NCBI GenBank assembly: GCA_019637295.1 | Contig: JAHBVX010000004.1 | Location: 434,001 to 498,000, forward strand | Length of the DNA: 64,000 nt | Direction: 5' to 3' | From: Polyangiaceae bacterium | GTDB taxonomy: Bacteria; Myxococcota_A; Polyangia; Polyangiales; Polyangiaceae | Shown here: one piece after another, positions 16,831 to 25,860 of the stretch | Numbering within the stretch: position 1 is the stretch's first letter | How the letters are laid out: every line of letters begins with the position of its first letter | Notes under the pieces: generated by a model | Databases searched by the model: none | Told to the model about the DNA's origin: nothing | The model's input: only the letters and a program-made list of their open reading frames with translations | Position numbers and translations under genes: made by a program

Positions 16831-16941
16831 GCGCGGACCCTAACTCATCACACCCGATTCGCGGCGTCCCGGCGTTGCCCGGCGAGGAGGGCGCCGGCAA
16901 AACGGTTGCGTTTGGCCGGGTCCGCCGCTACGTGCCGAGGC

Positions 16942-18453
16942 GTGTCACTGGCGGCCCAAGCGGGTAGAGGCATCGCCTGGTCCAGCGCGGGGAAGGCGGT
17001 TTCACAGCTGGTTGGGGTGGTCGTCTCCCTGGTCCTCGCGCGACTGCTGGCGCCCGCGGATTTCGGGTTGGTTGCCATGGCTGTCATCGTGACGGGCTTC
17101 CTGGGCGTCGTGGGCGATCTCGGCCTCACCTCCGCACTGATCCAGCGAGAGACGCTGGACGAACGCCACCGCTCGACTGTGTTCTGGACGTTGCTGGCAT
17201 TCGGGCTCGCGTTGGCCGGGGGCACCGCGCTGGTGGCGCCATGGATCGCCGACTTCTACGAGGCGCCGAACCTGACGACGCTGCTGCGGGTGCTGAGCAT
17301 CGACTTCGTGCTCGCACCGGTGACCACCCTGCACTACGCGCTGCTGGCGCGCGAGCTGCGGTTCAAACAGATAGCCCTGTGCGAGGCCCTAGCCGTGTTG
17401 CTGTCGGGTGGCCTCGCGCTCGGCCTTGCCTTGTCTGGCGTCGGGCTCTGGGCATTGGTGTTCAAGTCTCTCGCGGCCAGCCTGGTGCTGTCGGTCGGCT
17501 TTGCCCGCATGACGGGGTGGTGGCCAACGGCGCTCTTCGATCGGCGCGCGCTGTCCGAGCTCTGGCCCTTCAGCGCCAACCTCCTGGGCACCACCGTGGC
17601 CAGCTACTGGGCACACCAGACCGACGATCTGCTGATCGGGAAGACCCTGGGAGCCGCGCCGCTCGGCCTGTACACCCGCGCCTACGGCACGATGATGCAC
17701 CCGGTCAGCGAGGTCGGCTCGGTGATTGGCCGCGTCATGTTCCCCACCTTGTCCCTGCTGCAGCACGACGACACCGAGGCCAAGCGACTGTACCTGAAGG
17801 TGCTGGGCACCACCGCGCTCTTGATCTTCCCGGTAATGGCCGGGCTGTGTGCGATGGCGGACACCTTCTTGCTCGTTGTCTTCGGTGAGCAATGGAGTGG
17901 CGCTGCGACGGTGCTACGCATCTACAGCGTGATCGGCGCCTATCACGCGATATCGAGCACGGTGAGCTGGCTCTACAAGTCGCGTGGAGCCACCCGCCTG
18001 CTCTTCCGTTACACGCTGGTCTCGAGCGCGATCACCATCCTGGCCATCGCCATCGGCGCGCGCTTCGCCAGCATCGAGGCCGTCGCCCTCGCCTACGGCA
18101 TCGCTACGGTCGTCCTGCTCTCGTATCCGCACTTCCGCTTGGCGGGCAGCCTCATCGGTCTCACCCCTGGGGAGGTGCTCGGCCGAGTGTGGGGAGTAGC
18201 GCTGGCCGCCGCGGTGATGGGCGGGTTGGTCTACGGGGCGCGCCGCGCCCTGCCAGGGCTATTGCCGCCGGTCGCGGAGCTCATGGGCTACGCCTTTCTA
18301 GGCAGCATCGCGTATCTAGTGTTGCTCCGCGTCGGTCGCGTGCAGGTCTACGCTGAACTTCGGCTCGAGCTTCGGCGGCGTGTCGAGGCGTGGGCGGGTG
18401 TCGAGCAAACCGAGACGGCTCGGAGCGCCACGGACGACAAGCGTCACGACTGA
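16942..18453 (+). CDS. Polysaccharide/oligosaccharide flippase (Wzx/WzxC-like, MOP superfamily)
   Basis: This is an inner-membrane protein of 503 residues with about twelve to fourteen hydrophobic segments. It starts GRGIAWSSAGKAVSQLVGVVVSLVLARLLAPADFGLVAMA, the typical first two helices of the RfbX/WzxC family, which flips lipid-linked sugars to the periplasmic face. The internal SANLLGTTVASYWAHQTDDLLIGKTLG block is also family-like. GTG 16942 is the most reasonable start. A long in-frame extension upstream is low-complexity antisense to the neighbour. No glycosyltransferases are adjacent, so the exported glycan is unknown. The adjoining divergent phosphotransferase-like enzyme is a plausible partner. 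Confidence 0.86.
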   Translation: MSLAAQAGRGIAWSSAGKAVSQLVGVVVSLVLARLLAPADFGLVAMAVIVTGFLGVVGDLGLTSALIQRETLDERHRSTVFWTLLAFGLALAGGTALVAPWIADFYEAPNLTTLLRVLSIDFVLAPVTTLHYALLARELRFKQIALCEALAVLLSGGLALGLALSGVGLWALVFKSLAASLVLSVGFARMTGWWPTALFDRRALSELWPFSANLLGTTVASYWAHQTDDLLIGKTLGAAPLGLYTRAYGTMMHPVSEVGSVIGRVMFPTLSLLQHDDTEAKRLYLKVLGTTALLIFPVMAGLCAMADTFLLVVFGEQWSGAATVLRIYSVIGAYHAISSTVSWLYKSRGATRLLFRYTLVSSAITILAIAIGARFASIEAVALAYGIATVVLLSYPHFRLAGSLIGLTPGEVLGRVWGVALAAAVMGGLVYGARRALPGLLPPVAELMGYAFLGSIAYLVLLRVGRVQVYAELRLELRRRVEAWAGVEQTETARSATDDKRHD

Positions 18454-18467
18454 CTCGGCCAGAGACC

Positions 18468-21113
18468 TCAGGGGGATGCGGCGCGCTGCTTCTTCTGCTT
18501 CGGGTCCGGCACGTCGAACCCCGTTGGCTTGCGCGACGGCACGGCGCCCTCGTCCGCCCAGCGAAAGGCGTGCGGCGTCATCGGTCGCCCGAGCGCATAC
18601 AATACGGAGGTGTCGTAAGCCGCGAGCGGCGGAGTGGCGCTCCCTGGCCGATGAACGAACGACGGATGCTGCGAGCCGCGGTCGAGCTCGACCACTCGCG
18701 AACATCCCGTGCTCACCAGCACCGCGGCCAACGAGTCGCTGGAGTCGTGCGTGGCTTTCGCGACGAGGACACGCCCACGCGAGGTGACACACAGCGCCCC
18801 ACGCTCACGTAGCGGGCCATGTGCCCGCGCATGGTCCGTGAGCTTGCCTTCCTCCGCGAGCAGCGGCAGCTGCACCGCCTCCTCGTCGCGCGCCAACACT
18901 GGGACCTTGCCAGGTGGCTCGATCCGAGGCGGACGCCCTGGCCCCAAGACCAACGTGGCGTACACAGCACGCAGATCGAGCGCCGACTTGCCGTCGAACG
19001 CCATGCCGTAGCGGGTGACCTCAGTGGCGTGTCCGACGCTGATCGCTGCGACCACACGGAAGCGTTCGCTGTCATCGAGCTCGTGCTTCTTGCTCGCGCC
19101 GCCGGCCATGGAGGGTTCCTTCGCGCCAGCCCGCACGCGCAGATCGATGCGCCCGGGCTCGAACGCCAACAGCTCCACGGCCAGACTACCCAGCTTCGAA
19201 TTGGCTGCATACACCCCTGGCAGCCAAGCCGGAGGCGGCTGGACGCCGCTGTCCGGCTTCCAGCGAATGCCGGAGGGATCCCGCGGCACCGGGTCCCGCA
19301 CCATCACGTAGAAGAAGTCCTTGGCGCTCCAGCGTACGAACCTCGCGGGGTCGACGGCCATCGCGTCGTGCGCCTTCTTGAGATTGAACTCCTTGGCGCG
19401 CATGTCGACGATGTCCGTGTACACGAACCCGCAGTGTCCAGGGTTCATGTCCAGGTGCATGCCGTAGGAGCACCCCGCTTGCCGGAGCGCCTTGCCCAGG
19501 GTCGGACCGTCGATCTCGGGTCCGAACGCGTAGTACAAGTGCCCGGCGGCCGTTACGCACAGCGCGGTGCGATGGGTCATCACGCTCGTGCCGCTGACCT
19601 GCCAACCCCAGATGTAGCGACCGGTCGGGTTGGCCACGCCGTCCTCGACCAAGGGGTCGAGGTTCTGGCGAAACGACGCGACGTCGCCCGGAATGTCCGT
19701 TGACTGGGGCCAGCTGCCGAGGCCGACGCGCCGGTCGTCGGTGACGGTCACGGTGGCCCCGCCGGGAACCGGAGGCAGCAGGACACGCCGATTGACCATC
19801 ATTCCGTACTTCCCGTGGGTGGTCTTGAACGCGCCGTTGAACGTCGCGACGATGCGCTTCTGGGTGTCCTCGTCCCGCGGCAGCCGCCCGTTGCCGGGCG
19901 GACCGGTCAGCGGTTTCGGGTCCTCGAATCCGGCCTCCATGCCAAGCTCGAGCTGCCGCATGTCCATCGCCACCAGCAAGACCTCGGAGTACGGGCGGTC
20001 CGGGTCGGGGCGAATGAAGGTCGTGAAGAAGTAGGGCGGCGCCTTGCCAGCCCCTTGAGCTGCCGTCGGCAGCGGCGTGAGGAACGGCAGCTCGACCGGC
20101 TTCCACTCGCCTTCACCCGGCTTGGTCTCCTTCCACAACGACGGGACCGGCGGCGGCGGCCAGTTGTCTTGATCCGCAGCCAGCTCGGACGCGTCCAACA
20201 CGTGGGCAGCGAGGGACTCTCGTTCGACACCCTCTCGCAGCTCGCTTTGCTCGCCCCCCTGATCGAACAGGCTGTAGGTCGTGCGCTTCACGCGGTCTTT
20301 GGCGCCGAACACTTGATCCTCGAGCCACGCGATCGGCGCAGGCCCGATCTCCGCCCGCACCGTGTCGACGCCCCACAGGATCAGGGGCTTCGGGTGCTGC
20401 ACGTGCGCGACCGCTCGCGCAGCGTACGCTTGCCCGCCCGCCTTGCCGGACAGCTCGCGGCTCTCGATGTTCAGGCGCAGCCCCCGTGCGGCATCGCCCA
20501 GATCGATGTCGAGGGTGGGAGGACTCAGCACGAGCTCCGCCTGCTTCGCGGGCAGCTCGAGCACCACGTCCGTGCGACCCAGCCCCGCGATCGAGCCCGT
20601 CTGCTGGTAGGAGGTGATGCCCTGCAGCAGGCGGTGAAAGCGACTGGTCGGTCGATCCGCCGCCCTCACGCCCGCGAGCTCGAGCAGCGTGATGCCTTGG
20701 ATGTTGCCGAAGGCGACCGTTGCGAACGCGGCGTAGGAACCGCGCACCTCGAGTCCGGCATCGTCTCCCAGAGGGGTCTCGGTGAGGTTGCGCAACGTGG
20801 AGACCGCGAAGGGTTTGCCGTCGGAGCTGACGCGCACGCGTGCCCGGTACACGTCACGCGGCTGCCCCTCGCCTTTGGAACCCAGGAACAACAGCCGGCG
20901 GCCCAGAAACGTCTCGGTGAGCACGCCAAGCGAAGGTTCCCAGCGGATGTCCGCAGGCGAGACCACCGTGTCCGACGCGACAGAGAGCATGTGGGCGAGA
21001 CCGTCCAGGGACTGCTCCCCGGGACGTGGCGCGCTGCAGCGCGCCGCGAGCCCGACGCCAGCGGCGATGGCAAGCAGCGGCGCGCGCTGGCGGATGAACT
21101 CGGAGGCTGCCAT
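18468..21113 (-). CDS. Secreted protein with two phosphodiester-glycosidase (NAGPA/DUF2233)-like cores
   Basis: This 881-residue exported protein has a hydrophobic N-terminus ending GLAARCS, which may be a weak lipobox. The central part (about 390-560) contains ATFNGAFKTTHGKYG and RTALCVTAAGHLYYAF with QAGCSYGMHLDMNPG, the pattern of phosphodiester glycosidase domains. Near the C-terminus a shorter copy recurs: RGALCVTSRGRVLVA with STGCSRVVELDRGSQ. The second copy looks degenerate. The substrate is unknown, with cell-wall or teichoic-like phosphosugars possible. It is convergent with the flippase gene, 14 bases apart. ATG 21113 has no strong ribosome site. Confidence 0.75.
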   Translation of the reverse strand: MAASEFIRQRAPLLAIAAGVGLAARCSAPRPGEQSLDGLAHMLSVASDTVVSPADIRWEPSLGVLTETFLGRRLLFLGSKGEGQPRDVYRARVRVSSDGKPFAVSTLRNLTETPLGDDAGLEVRGSYAAFATVAFGNIQGITLLELAGVRAADRPTSRFHRLLQGITSYQQTGSIAGLGRTDVVLELPAKQAELVLSPPTLDIDLGDAARGLRLNIESRELSGKAGGQAYAARAVAHVQHPKPLILWGVDTVRAEIGPAPIAWLEDQVFGAKDRVKRTTYSLFDQGGEQSELREGVERESLAAHVLDASELAADQDNWPPPPVPSLWKETKPGEGEWKPVELPFLTPLPTAAQGAGKAPPYFFTTFIRPDPDRPYSEVLLVAMDMRQLELGMEAGFEDPKPLTGPPGNGRLPRDEDTQKRIVATFNGAFKTTHGKYGMMVNRRVLLPPVPGGATVTVTDDRRVGLGSWPQSTDIPGDVASFRQNLDPLVEDGVANPTGRYIWGWQVSGTSVMTHRTALCVTAAGHLYYAFGPEIDGPTLGKALRQAGCSYGMHLDMNPGHCGFVYTDIVDMRAKEFNLKKAHDAMAVDPARFVRWSAKDFFYVMVRDPVPRDPSGIRWKPDSGVQPPPAWLPGVYAANSKLGSLAVELLAFEPGRIDLRVRAGAKEPSMAGGASKKHELDDSERFRVVAAISVGHATEVTRYGMAFDGKSALDLRAVYATLVLGPGRPPRIEPPGKVPVLARDEEAVQLPLLAEEGKLTDHARAHGPLRERGALCVTSRGRVLVAKATHDSSDSLAAVLVSTGCSRVVELDRGSQHPSFVHRPGSATPPLAAYDTSVLYALGRPMTPHAFRWADEGAVPSRKPTGFDVPDPKQKKQRAASP

Positions 21114-21214
21114 GGGCCAGGCTCCGGTCTAGCCAGGGCCCCGGGGGTACGCAAGTAAGTTCCTCGCCACGTGACCCAGCCGGCCGCCCCCCGGATCGGG
21201 ACACCGGTCAGAGG

Positions 21215-21499
21215 TCACTCGATGACGCGGCTGCTCGCGACCAGCTGCTCGGCGAGGACGCGCAACGCTTGGTGCGACCACGTCTCCGAACGCGGCGTCA
21301 ATGCCCGAAGGTAGTGCATCGCGCGTTCGGTGCGGTCCCGTCCCGAGTAGGGTCGCAGGTCCACGACCCGTGCCAAGGGGCGCGCCGCTGGGCGCGCATG
21401 GCCGAGCCCCTCGAGATGATGAGCGAGCGCGCGCTCCGTCGCTGTCGCGCCGGGGTATCGCGCTAGCTCCTCAGCCGTCAACGTCGCGTGCCTCACCAT
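21215..21499 (-). CDS. Small hypothetical protein downstream of pilQ
   Basis: A 94-residue soluble, Arg/Ala/Leu-rich protein with predicted helices and no membrane segment or known motif. It begins 19 bases after the pilQ stop on the same strand, so it may be the last gene of the pilMNOPQ transcript. Its composition and third-position bias look like real coding sequence, but it is short and the start at 21499 has no clear ribosome site. It could also be spurious. Confidence 0.5.
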   Translation of the reverse strand: MVRHATLTAEELARYPGATATERALAHHLEGLGHARPAARPLARVVDLRPYSGRDRTERAMHYLRALTPRSETWSHQALRVLAEQLVASSRVIE

Positions 21500-21518
21500 G
21501 ATGTCCGACCCGCAGGCG

Positions 21519-23822
21519 TCAGCGCCCGAGCGCCTCGGAGCGATTGACGATCCGCGGGGTCAGGAAGATGACCAGCTCGCCTCGCGTGTCGCTCGCGCGA
21601 CGCCGCTGGAAGAGCAAGCCAATCAGCGGGATGTCCCCGAAGAATGGCACCTGATTGAGGTTGCGACCCGTGTTGCGCGTGAAGATCCCGCCGATCACCG
21701 CGGTGTGACCATCCATCACGAGCAGGTTCGTCTCGGCTTCGCGCTTCAGGATGGTTGGATCGCCGCGCGCAGACGTCTGGTTGAAGTCAGGCTCGTCCCG
21801 GTTGATCTTGACCTTCATGCTGACGCTGCCGTCGGCGGTCACGTGCGGACGAACCAATAGCTGCAGCTTGGCCTCCTGGAACGTCGTCTGCACACCCTGC
21901 GCGCTGATCTGCGAGAACGGGATCAGCGTTCCCTGGGAGATGCGCGCCTCGTGGTTGTCCAGCGTCAGAATGCGGGGGCTGGAGAGAATGCGCAGCATAC
22001 CGCTCGACTCCGCGGCGCTCAGACGCACGGCGAGGTTGATGGTGTTGTCGATGGACCCGAACGTGAGACCCAGCGCACCGCCTTGGCCCGTGCCGACCGT
22101 CGCCGGGAGGTTCACCGCGAAGTTCGGGTTCGGAACCGAGTTGGAGAACGGCGACAGACCTGCGGTTGGGGTGTTGGTGTCGCTCGCGCCGCCGACCATT
22201 CCCACCGAGTTGGGGAACGCCAAGCCCGTGGGATTTCCCGTGGCGCTCGAGAACGTGGCGTCCCCGCCCCACTGAATGCCGACGTCCCTCAGGTAGTTGC
22301 TGGTCGCCTCGACGATTCGTGCTTCCACCAGCACCTGCGGCGTCTGGGTGTCGAGTGACCGAGTGAGCTCCTCGATCTGATTCAAGTTCCCGGCGACGTC
22401 ACGTACGATCATGACGTTGGTGCGGTCGTCGACCGCGATCGTGCCGCGCTCGCTGAGCAAGTCCTTGGCACGCGCCTGGATGTCCTTCGCGTCCGCGTAG
22501 CTGACCGGAATCAGGCGAGTCTCGATGGGCGCGAGCTGCATTTCCTGCTTGCGCCTCGCGATGGCCATCTCGCGCTCCTTCTCGAGCTCCGCCAGGGGAG
22601 CGACGCGGATCATGTTGCCCGCGCGCACCATGCCCAGGCTCTTGGCCTGCAGCACCACGTCCAGCGCCTGGTCCCAGGGCACGTTGCGCATGCGAATGGT
22701 GACGTTGCCGGACACGTTGTCGGCCGTCACGATGTTCACGCGCCCCACGTCCGCAAGCAGCCTGAGCACGTTGTGGATGTCGGCGTCCTTGAGATCCAGA
22801 TCGATGCGCCGCCCGGTGAAGCGACCGGCCTGCCCCATCACCACGTTCGAGACGGCGGCTGCTTCGTTGGCCTCGCTGACCTGCTCCGCCATGCCGCTCG
22901 GCACCCCGTCGAACACCTGAGGCACGTCCGAGAAATCTTGCTCGACGTGAACGGTTCGCGTCTTGCGCGCGGCGCCGCCGTCCTTGCCCACACCCGTGAG
23001 GGTCGACGGCAGGCTGCCTGGCTTGGAGAACGACCACACTAGCGTGCTGCCACGACGAGTGACTCGTGCGTCCGCCCCCGCTGCATCCACGTCGATGAGC
23101 ACCTCGTTCTCCGCGCCCGTGGGCTTGTAGCTGCTGACCGCGGTGACCAGTCCGCCGAACGCGGTGGTGTCGAGAGTTCGGGACAAGGCCTCGGGCAACC
23201 TCACGTTCTGGAGCCGCAACGTGCGACGTCCCTGGCTGACCGACTCGGCGAAGCGCACGGTGTGCGAGACGTCGATCAGCACTCGGTCCTCGAGCGACGT
23301 GTGCTCGAAGCGGACGTCCGAGACGCGGGCGACCTGATCCGACTCGGGCGCGCTCGTCGTCCGCGGTGCGGTGCCCGCTCGCTCCTTCATCACGCCGAGC
23401 GGCCCCGGTCTGAACACGAGCACCAGGTCATCCCCCTGGGCGCGGACGGCATACTCGGCGTCCTTCACCAGCGTGACCATGATCCGGGTAGTCTTGCCGG
23501 TCGGAGTGTCGAAGGCCTGCGCCAGGACCCCGCCGACCACGCCGGTGCGCCGCGTCACCGCCGCTGGCGCGCCCTTGATGGCGGCGCCTGGCACGTCGAC
23601 GATCAGCCGACGCCGTTTGTGGTCGAGGCGCGCGGAGAAGGTCGGCGCCGACGAGAAGCTCACGGTCACCTGGGCGGCGCCCGCGTCGTCCGTGGCGGAG
23701 ACGCGGATGTCCGTCGCGTAGCGTGGCTGAGCCCCCAGCGCAGCTGCGCTTTGGGGCAACGAGGCCAGAAGTGCGAACCCCAACGCGATGGCGCTGGAGA
23801 GTCGGGGCGAGGTCCACCTCAT
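21519..23822 (-). CDS. pilQ: Type IV pilus secretin PilQ
   Basis: This is the outer-membrane secretin through which the type IV pilus passes. The 767-residue precursor has a signal peptide (residues 8-26, ending SAAALGA), two AMIN domains that bind peptidoglycan (starting about 35 and 165), a secretin N-terminal/STN domain (IDLDLKDADIHNVLRLLADVG, followed by NVSGNVTIRMRNVPWDQAL) and the C-terminal secretin barrel. The barrel includes LVEARIVEATSNYLRDVGIQ and the family motif VPFFGDIPLIGLLFQ. ATG 23822 is preceded by GGAG at six bases, deciding the start. It is separated from pilP by 201 bases, wider than the overlapping pilM-P junctions, so it may have its own promoter. Confidence 0.96.
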   Translation of the reverse strand: MRWTSPRLSSAIALGFALLASLPQSAAALGAQPRYATDIRVSATDDAGAAQVTVSFSSAPTFSARLDHKRRRLIVDVPGAAIKGAPAAVTRRTGVVGGVLAQAFDTPTGKTTRIMVTLVKDAEYAVRAQGDDLVLVFRPGPLGVMKERAGTAPRTTSAPESDQVARVSDVRFEHTSLEDRVLIDVSHTVRFAESVSQGRRTLRLQNVRLPEALSRTLDTTAFGGLVTAVSSYKPTGAENEVLIDVDAAGADARVTRRGSTLVWSFSKPGSLPSTLTGVGKDGGAARKTRTVHVEQDFSDVPQVFDGVPSGMAEQVSEANEAAAVSNVVMGQAGRFTGRRIDLDLKDADIHNVLRLLADVGRVNIVTADNVSGNVTIRMRNVPWDQALDVVLQAKSLGMVRAGNMIRVAPLAELEKEREMAIARRKQEMQLAPIETRLIPVSYADAKDIQARAKDLLSERGTIAVDDRTNVMIVRDVAGNLNQIEELTRSLDTQTPQVLVEARIVEATSNYLRDVGIQWGGDATFSSATGNPTGLAFPNSVGMVGGASDTNTPTAGLSPFSNSVPNPNFAVNLPATVGTGQGGALGLTFGSIDNTINLAVRLSAAESSGMLRILSSPRILTLDNHEARISQGTLIPFSQISAQGVQTTFQEAKLQLLVRPHVTADGSVSMKVKINRDEPDFNQTSARGDPTILKREAETNLLVMDGHTAVIGGIFTRNTGRNLNQVPFFGDIPLIGLLFQRRRASDTRGELVIFLTPRIVNRSEALGR

Positions 23823-24023
23823 TGTTTGCTCCGATGACCGCGCTGGCCGAAACCCGTTTCCGACCGCGCGGTTCTGCGATTGCGTCATCCTAAGCGGTTC
23901 AAAAAGGGACGAACAAATTCCTTGCCTACGCTTTCTCGCGAAAGTGTCGGGCGCAGGCGGGTGCGCGAGCACGCGGACACGCGCGCGCGCGACGGACGCC
24001 CCTCGCCTCGCCTCACCCCGCGG
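23823..24023. other. pilP-pilQ spacer with small hairpin and alternating CG tract
   Basis: This 201-base gap interrupts the otherwise overlapping pil operon. It contains a short inverted repeat CTTTC-TCGC-GAAAG at 23931-23944, a relatively A/T-rich patch at 23895-23925 that might serve as a pilQ promoter, and a 15-bp alternating purine-pyrimidine run (ACACGCGCGCGCGCG, 23977-23991). No clear -35/-10 pair was found. Confidence 0.35.
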
Positions 24024-24605
24024 TCACTCGCCGTCGACGACGGTACCCTCGGGTCGAAGCGGGATGACCCGGGTCGCGCTCGGCACGTCCGGATTCTTGG
24101 CGTCCTCCCGGATCAGCACGATGTCCCCGTCACGGATGCGGTCCACTCGCCAGGTGATCTCGTAGCTCGCGCCGGAGCCAGCGCCGCCAGAGACCACCTC
24201 CGGTCGGCCAACGAACTGGCCGCGCTGAATCACGTGCCCCTTACCCGTCGGGTCGACCAGCATGGCCTTGGCCGGGTGAATGCCGGTCACGATACCGACC
24301 AACCGCAGCTCGTCCACGCCGTACTGATTGAGGATGATTTCCCGCTGATTCTGGCTGCGAGTGCGGGCTTCGTCCACGAACACGCCAGCGAACGAGCGGA
24401 ACGGATCCCGGCTTCGGTCGCTCTCGGCGAACTCGGCCTCCTGAAAGTCGAGCTTGGGTGGGCCCGCCTCCACCACCCCGGGGCCGGCGTCCGCGTCGGC
24501 CTGCGCGGAGACCTCGGACGGCGTGCCGTAGACGATCTCGTCCTCGCAGGCGACGCCGAGCGCCGCCAGCGCGATCACCGCGGAGAGTGCCGGCTTGGAC
24601 CTCAC
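24024..24605 (-). CDS. pilP: Type IV pilus assembly lipoprotein PilP
   Basis: This inner-membrane lipoprotein joins the PilMNO platform to the PilQ secretin. The 193-residue product has a hydrophobic lead and lipobox LGVAC, an acidic low-complexity linker (QADADAGPGVVEAGPP) and the C-terminal beta domain with RDPFRSF, VDELRLVGIV, AMLVDPTGKGHVI and ITWRVDRIRDGDIVL, typical of PilP. The GTG at 24605 overlaps the pilO stop as GTGA and is preceded by GGGAGG, so the start is well supported. Confidence 0.93.
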   Translation of the reverse strand: MRSKPALSAVIALAALGVACEDEIVYGTPSEVSAQADADAGPGVVEAGPPKLDFQEAEFAESDRSRDPFRSFAGVFVDEARTRSQNQREIILNQYGVDELRLVGIVTGIHPAKAMLVDPTGKGHVIQRGQFVGRPEVVSGGAGSGASYEITWRVDRIRDGDIVLIREDAKNPDVPSATRVIPLRPEGTVVDGE

Positions 24606-25222
24606 GGCTGACCTCCCCTGGCGGCTGCTCCACGTTTGTCCGTCTTGCGCTGCGCCTCGCTCAGGGCTCGGAACGCCGTGGCGAGCACCTCCACCTTCAC
24701 GTTCACGTCCTCCCCCTCCTGCTTGGGATCGGTGGCAGAGATGTTCTCCATGTTGATGATGCGATCCAGCTGTCCCACGCCGTAGAAGAATTTGGCGACC
24801 TGATGAAAGCGCCCCGTCAGCTCGAGCTTCATGGGCACGCGAGCGTAGAACTCCTCGGGGATCTCTTCCTGGGGCGTCCACCCGCTGAGGCTCACCCCGC
24901 TGACGTTCGCGACGGTCTGCAGTGAACTCAAGAACGCCGGTCCCTCGGTGGTTTCGGGCAGCACCTTCTGCAGTTCCCGCTGCCGCTGTTGGCGATCCGT
25001 GAGCTCCGCCAGGTCCTTCTGGTAGGCGAACTCCTTCTCGCGCTCGGTGGCCAGGTCCGAGCGAAGCTGCCGCTCCTTGCCTTGCGCGGCGGTGATGCTG
25101 CTGGCCAGCTCACCGTAGAAGACCACGAAGTAGGCCACGCCGACGAGCAGCAGCAAGCCGACGCCGATGCCGAACTTGGCCAGCAGCGGCAGTTTCGAGA
25201 GCGCTGATTCCCGAGCAGCCAT
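24602..25222 (-). CDS. pilO: Type IV pilus inner-membrane protein PilO
   Basis: A 206-residue bitopic protein with one transmembrane helix (about 15-36), a coiled-coil (ERQLRSDLATEREKEFAYQK) and a ferredoxin-like periplasmic domain (FLSSLQTVANVSGVSLSGW, then LTGRFHQVAKFFYGVGQLDR), as in PilO. It dimerises with PilN in the pilus alignment complex. Its ATG shares one base with the pilN stop (TGATG), and its stop overlaps the pilP start. Confidence 0.94.
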   Translation of the reverse strand: MAARESALSKLPLLAKFGIGVGLLLLVGVAYFVVFYGELASSITAAQGKERQLRSDLATEREKEFAYQKDLAELTDRQQRQRELQKVLPETTEGPAFLSSLQTVANVSGVSLSGWTPQEEIPEEFYARVPMKLELTGRFHQVAKFFYGVGQLDRIINMENISATDPKQEGEDVNVKVEVLATAFRALSEAQRKTDKRGAAARGGQP

Positions 25223-25860
25223 CAGTACCTCACCTCGGCTTCCAGCTGAAATCGCACGATCTCGAGCCCAGTCGCGTTGTCCTTCTCTTTGCGCGCCGGC
25301 AACAGGCGAACATTCTCGAACAGGCTCGAGAGATTCATGCGCCGCGCCAGCTCGCTGACGTCCTCACCGTCGCGGGCCGCACCTTCGAGGCGCACGCGCC
25401 GGTTGGTCTCGACGAAGCGCGAGATCCAGAGCCGGCGAGCGTCCCATCCAGGGTTGAACACGGCCAGCGGATTCTGCTTTCGGATCTGGGCCAGCTTGTC
25501 CGGATCCACGCTCGGCCCGCGGCCGGGCGTCAAGATGCGAGCCAGCTCCAGCATCACGCTGGTCGGGCCGGTTCGCGCGCTCTGCAGCTTCGCGATGGCG
25601 TCCTCCCGCGCTCGAAGCTGCGCGAGCTCGGTCTTGATCGCCGCGTGATTGGCCACCGTCTGCTTCGCGGTGTCGATCTGCGTCTCGAGCTCGCGATTCT
25701 TGCGATTCTGGCTGGCGAGCTCCTCGTTCTTCATGCCGTGAAACAGGAACAGCGCGCCGACTTCGAGCACGAACAACCCGAGGATGACGAGCAACCACGC
25801 CTGTCCGCCTTCACTCCGTTCCGCGCGCTTCCTCTGCGGCAGCAGGTTGATGCGAATCAC
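25222..25860 (-). CDS. pilN: Type IV pilus inner-membrane protein PilN
   Basis: A 212-residue bitopic protein. The N-terminus MIRINLLPQRKR is the conserved PilN peptide that docks into cytoplasmic PilM. It is followed by a transmembrane helix (about 23-43), a long coiled-coil rich in Gln/Lys/Glu and a periplasmic domain. ATG 25860 overlaps the pilM stop in ATGA, so pilM and pilN are translationally coupled. Confidence 0.95.
   Translation of the reverse strand: MIRINLLPQRKRAERSEGGQAWLLVILGLFVLEVGALFLFHGMKNEELASQNRKNRELETQIDTAKQTVANHAAIKTELAQLRAREDAIAKLQSARTGPTSVMLELARILTPGRGPSVDPDKLAQIRKQNPLAVFNPGWDARRLWISRFVETNRRVRLEGAARDGEDVSELARRMNLSSLFENVRLLPARKEKDNATGLEIVRFQLEAEVRY

Noticed and set aside
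16591-16941. In-frame N-terminal extension of the flippase
   Set aside because: It is antisense to the divergent transferase-like gene and low in complexity. The membrane protein starts naturally at the GTG at 16942.
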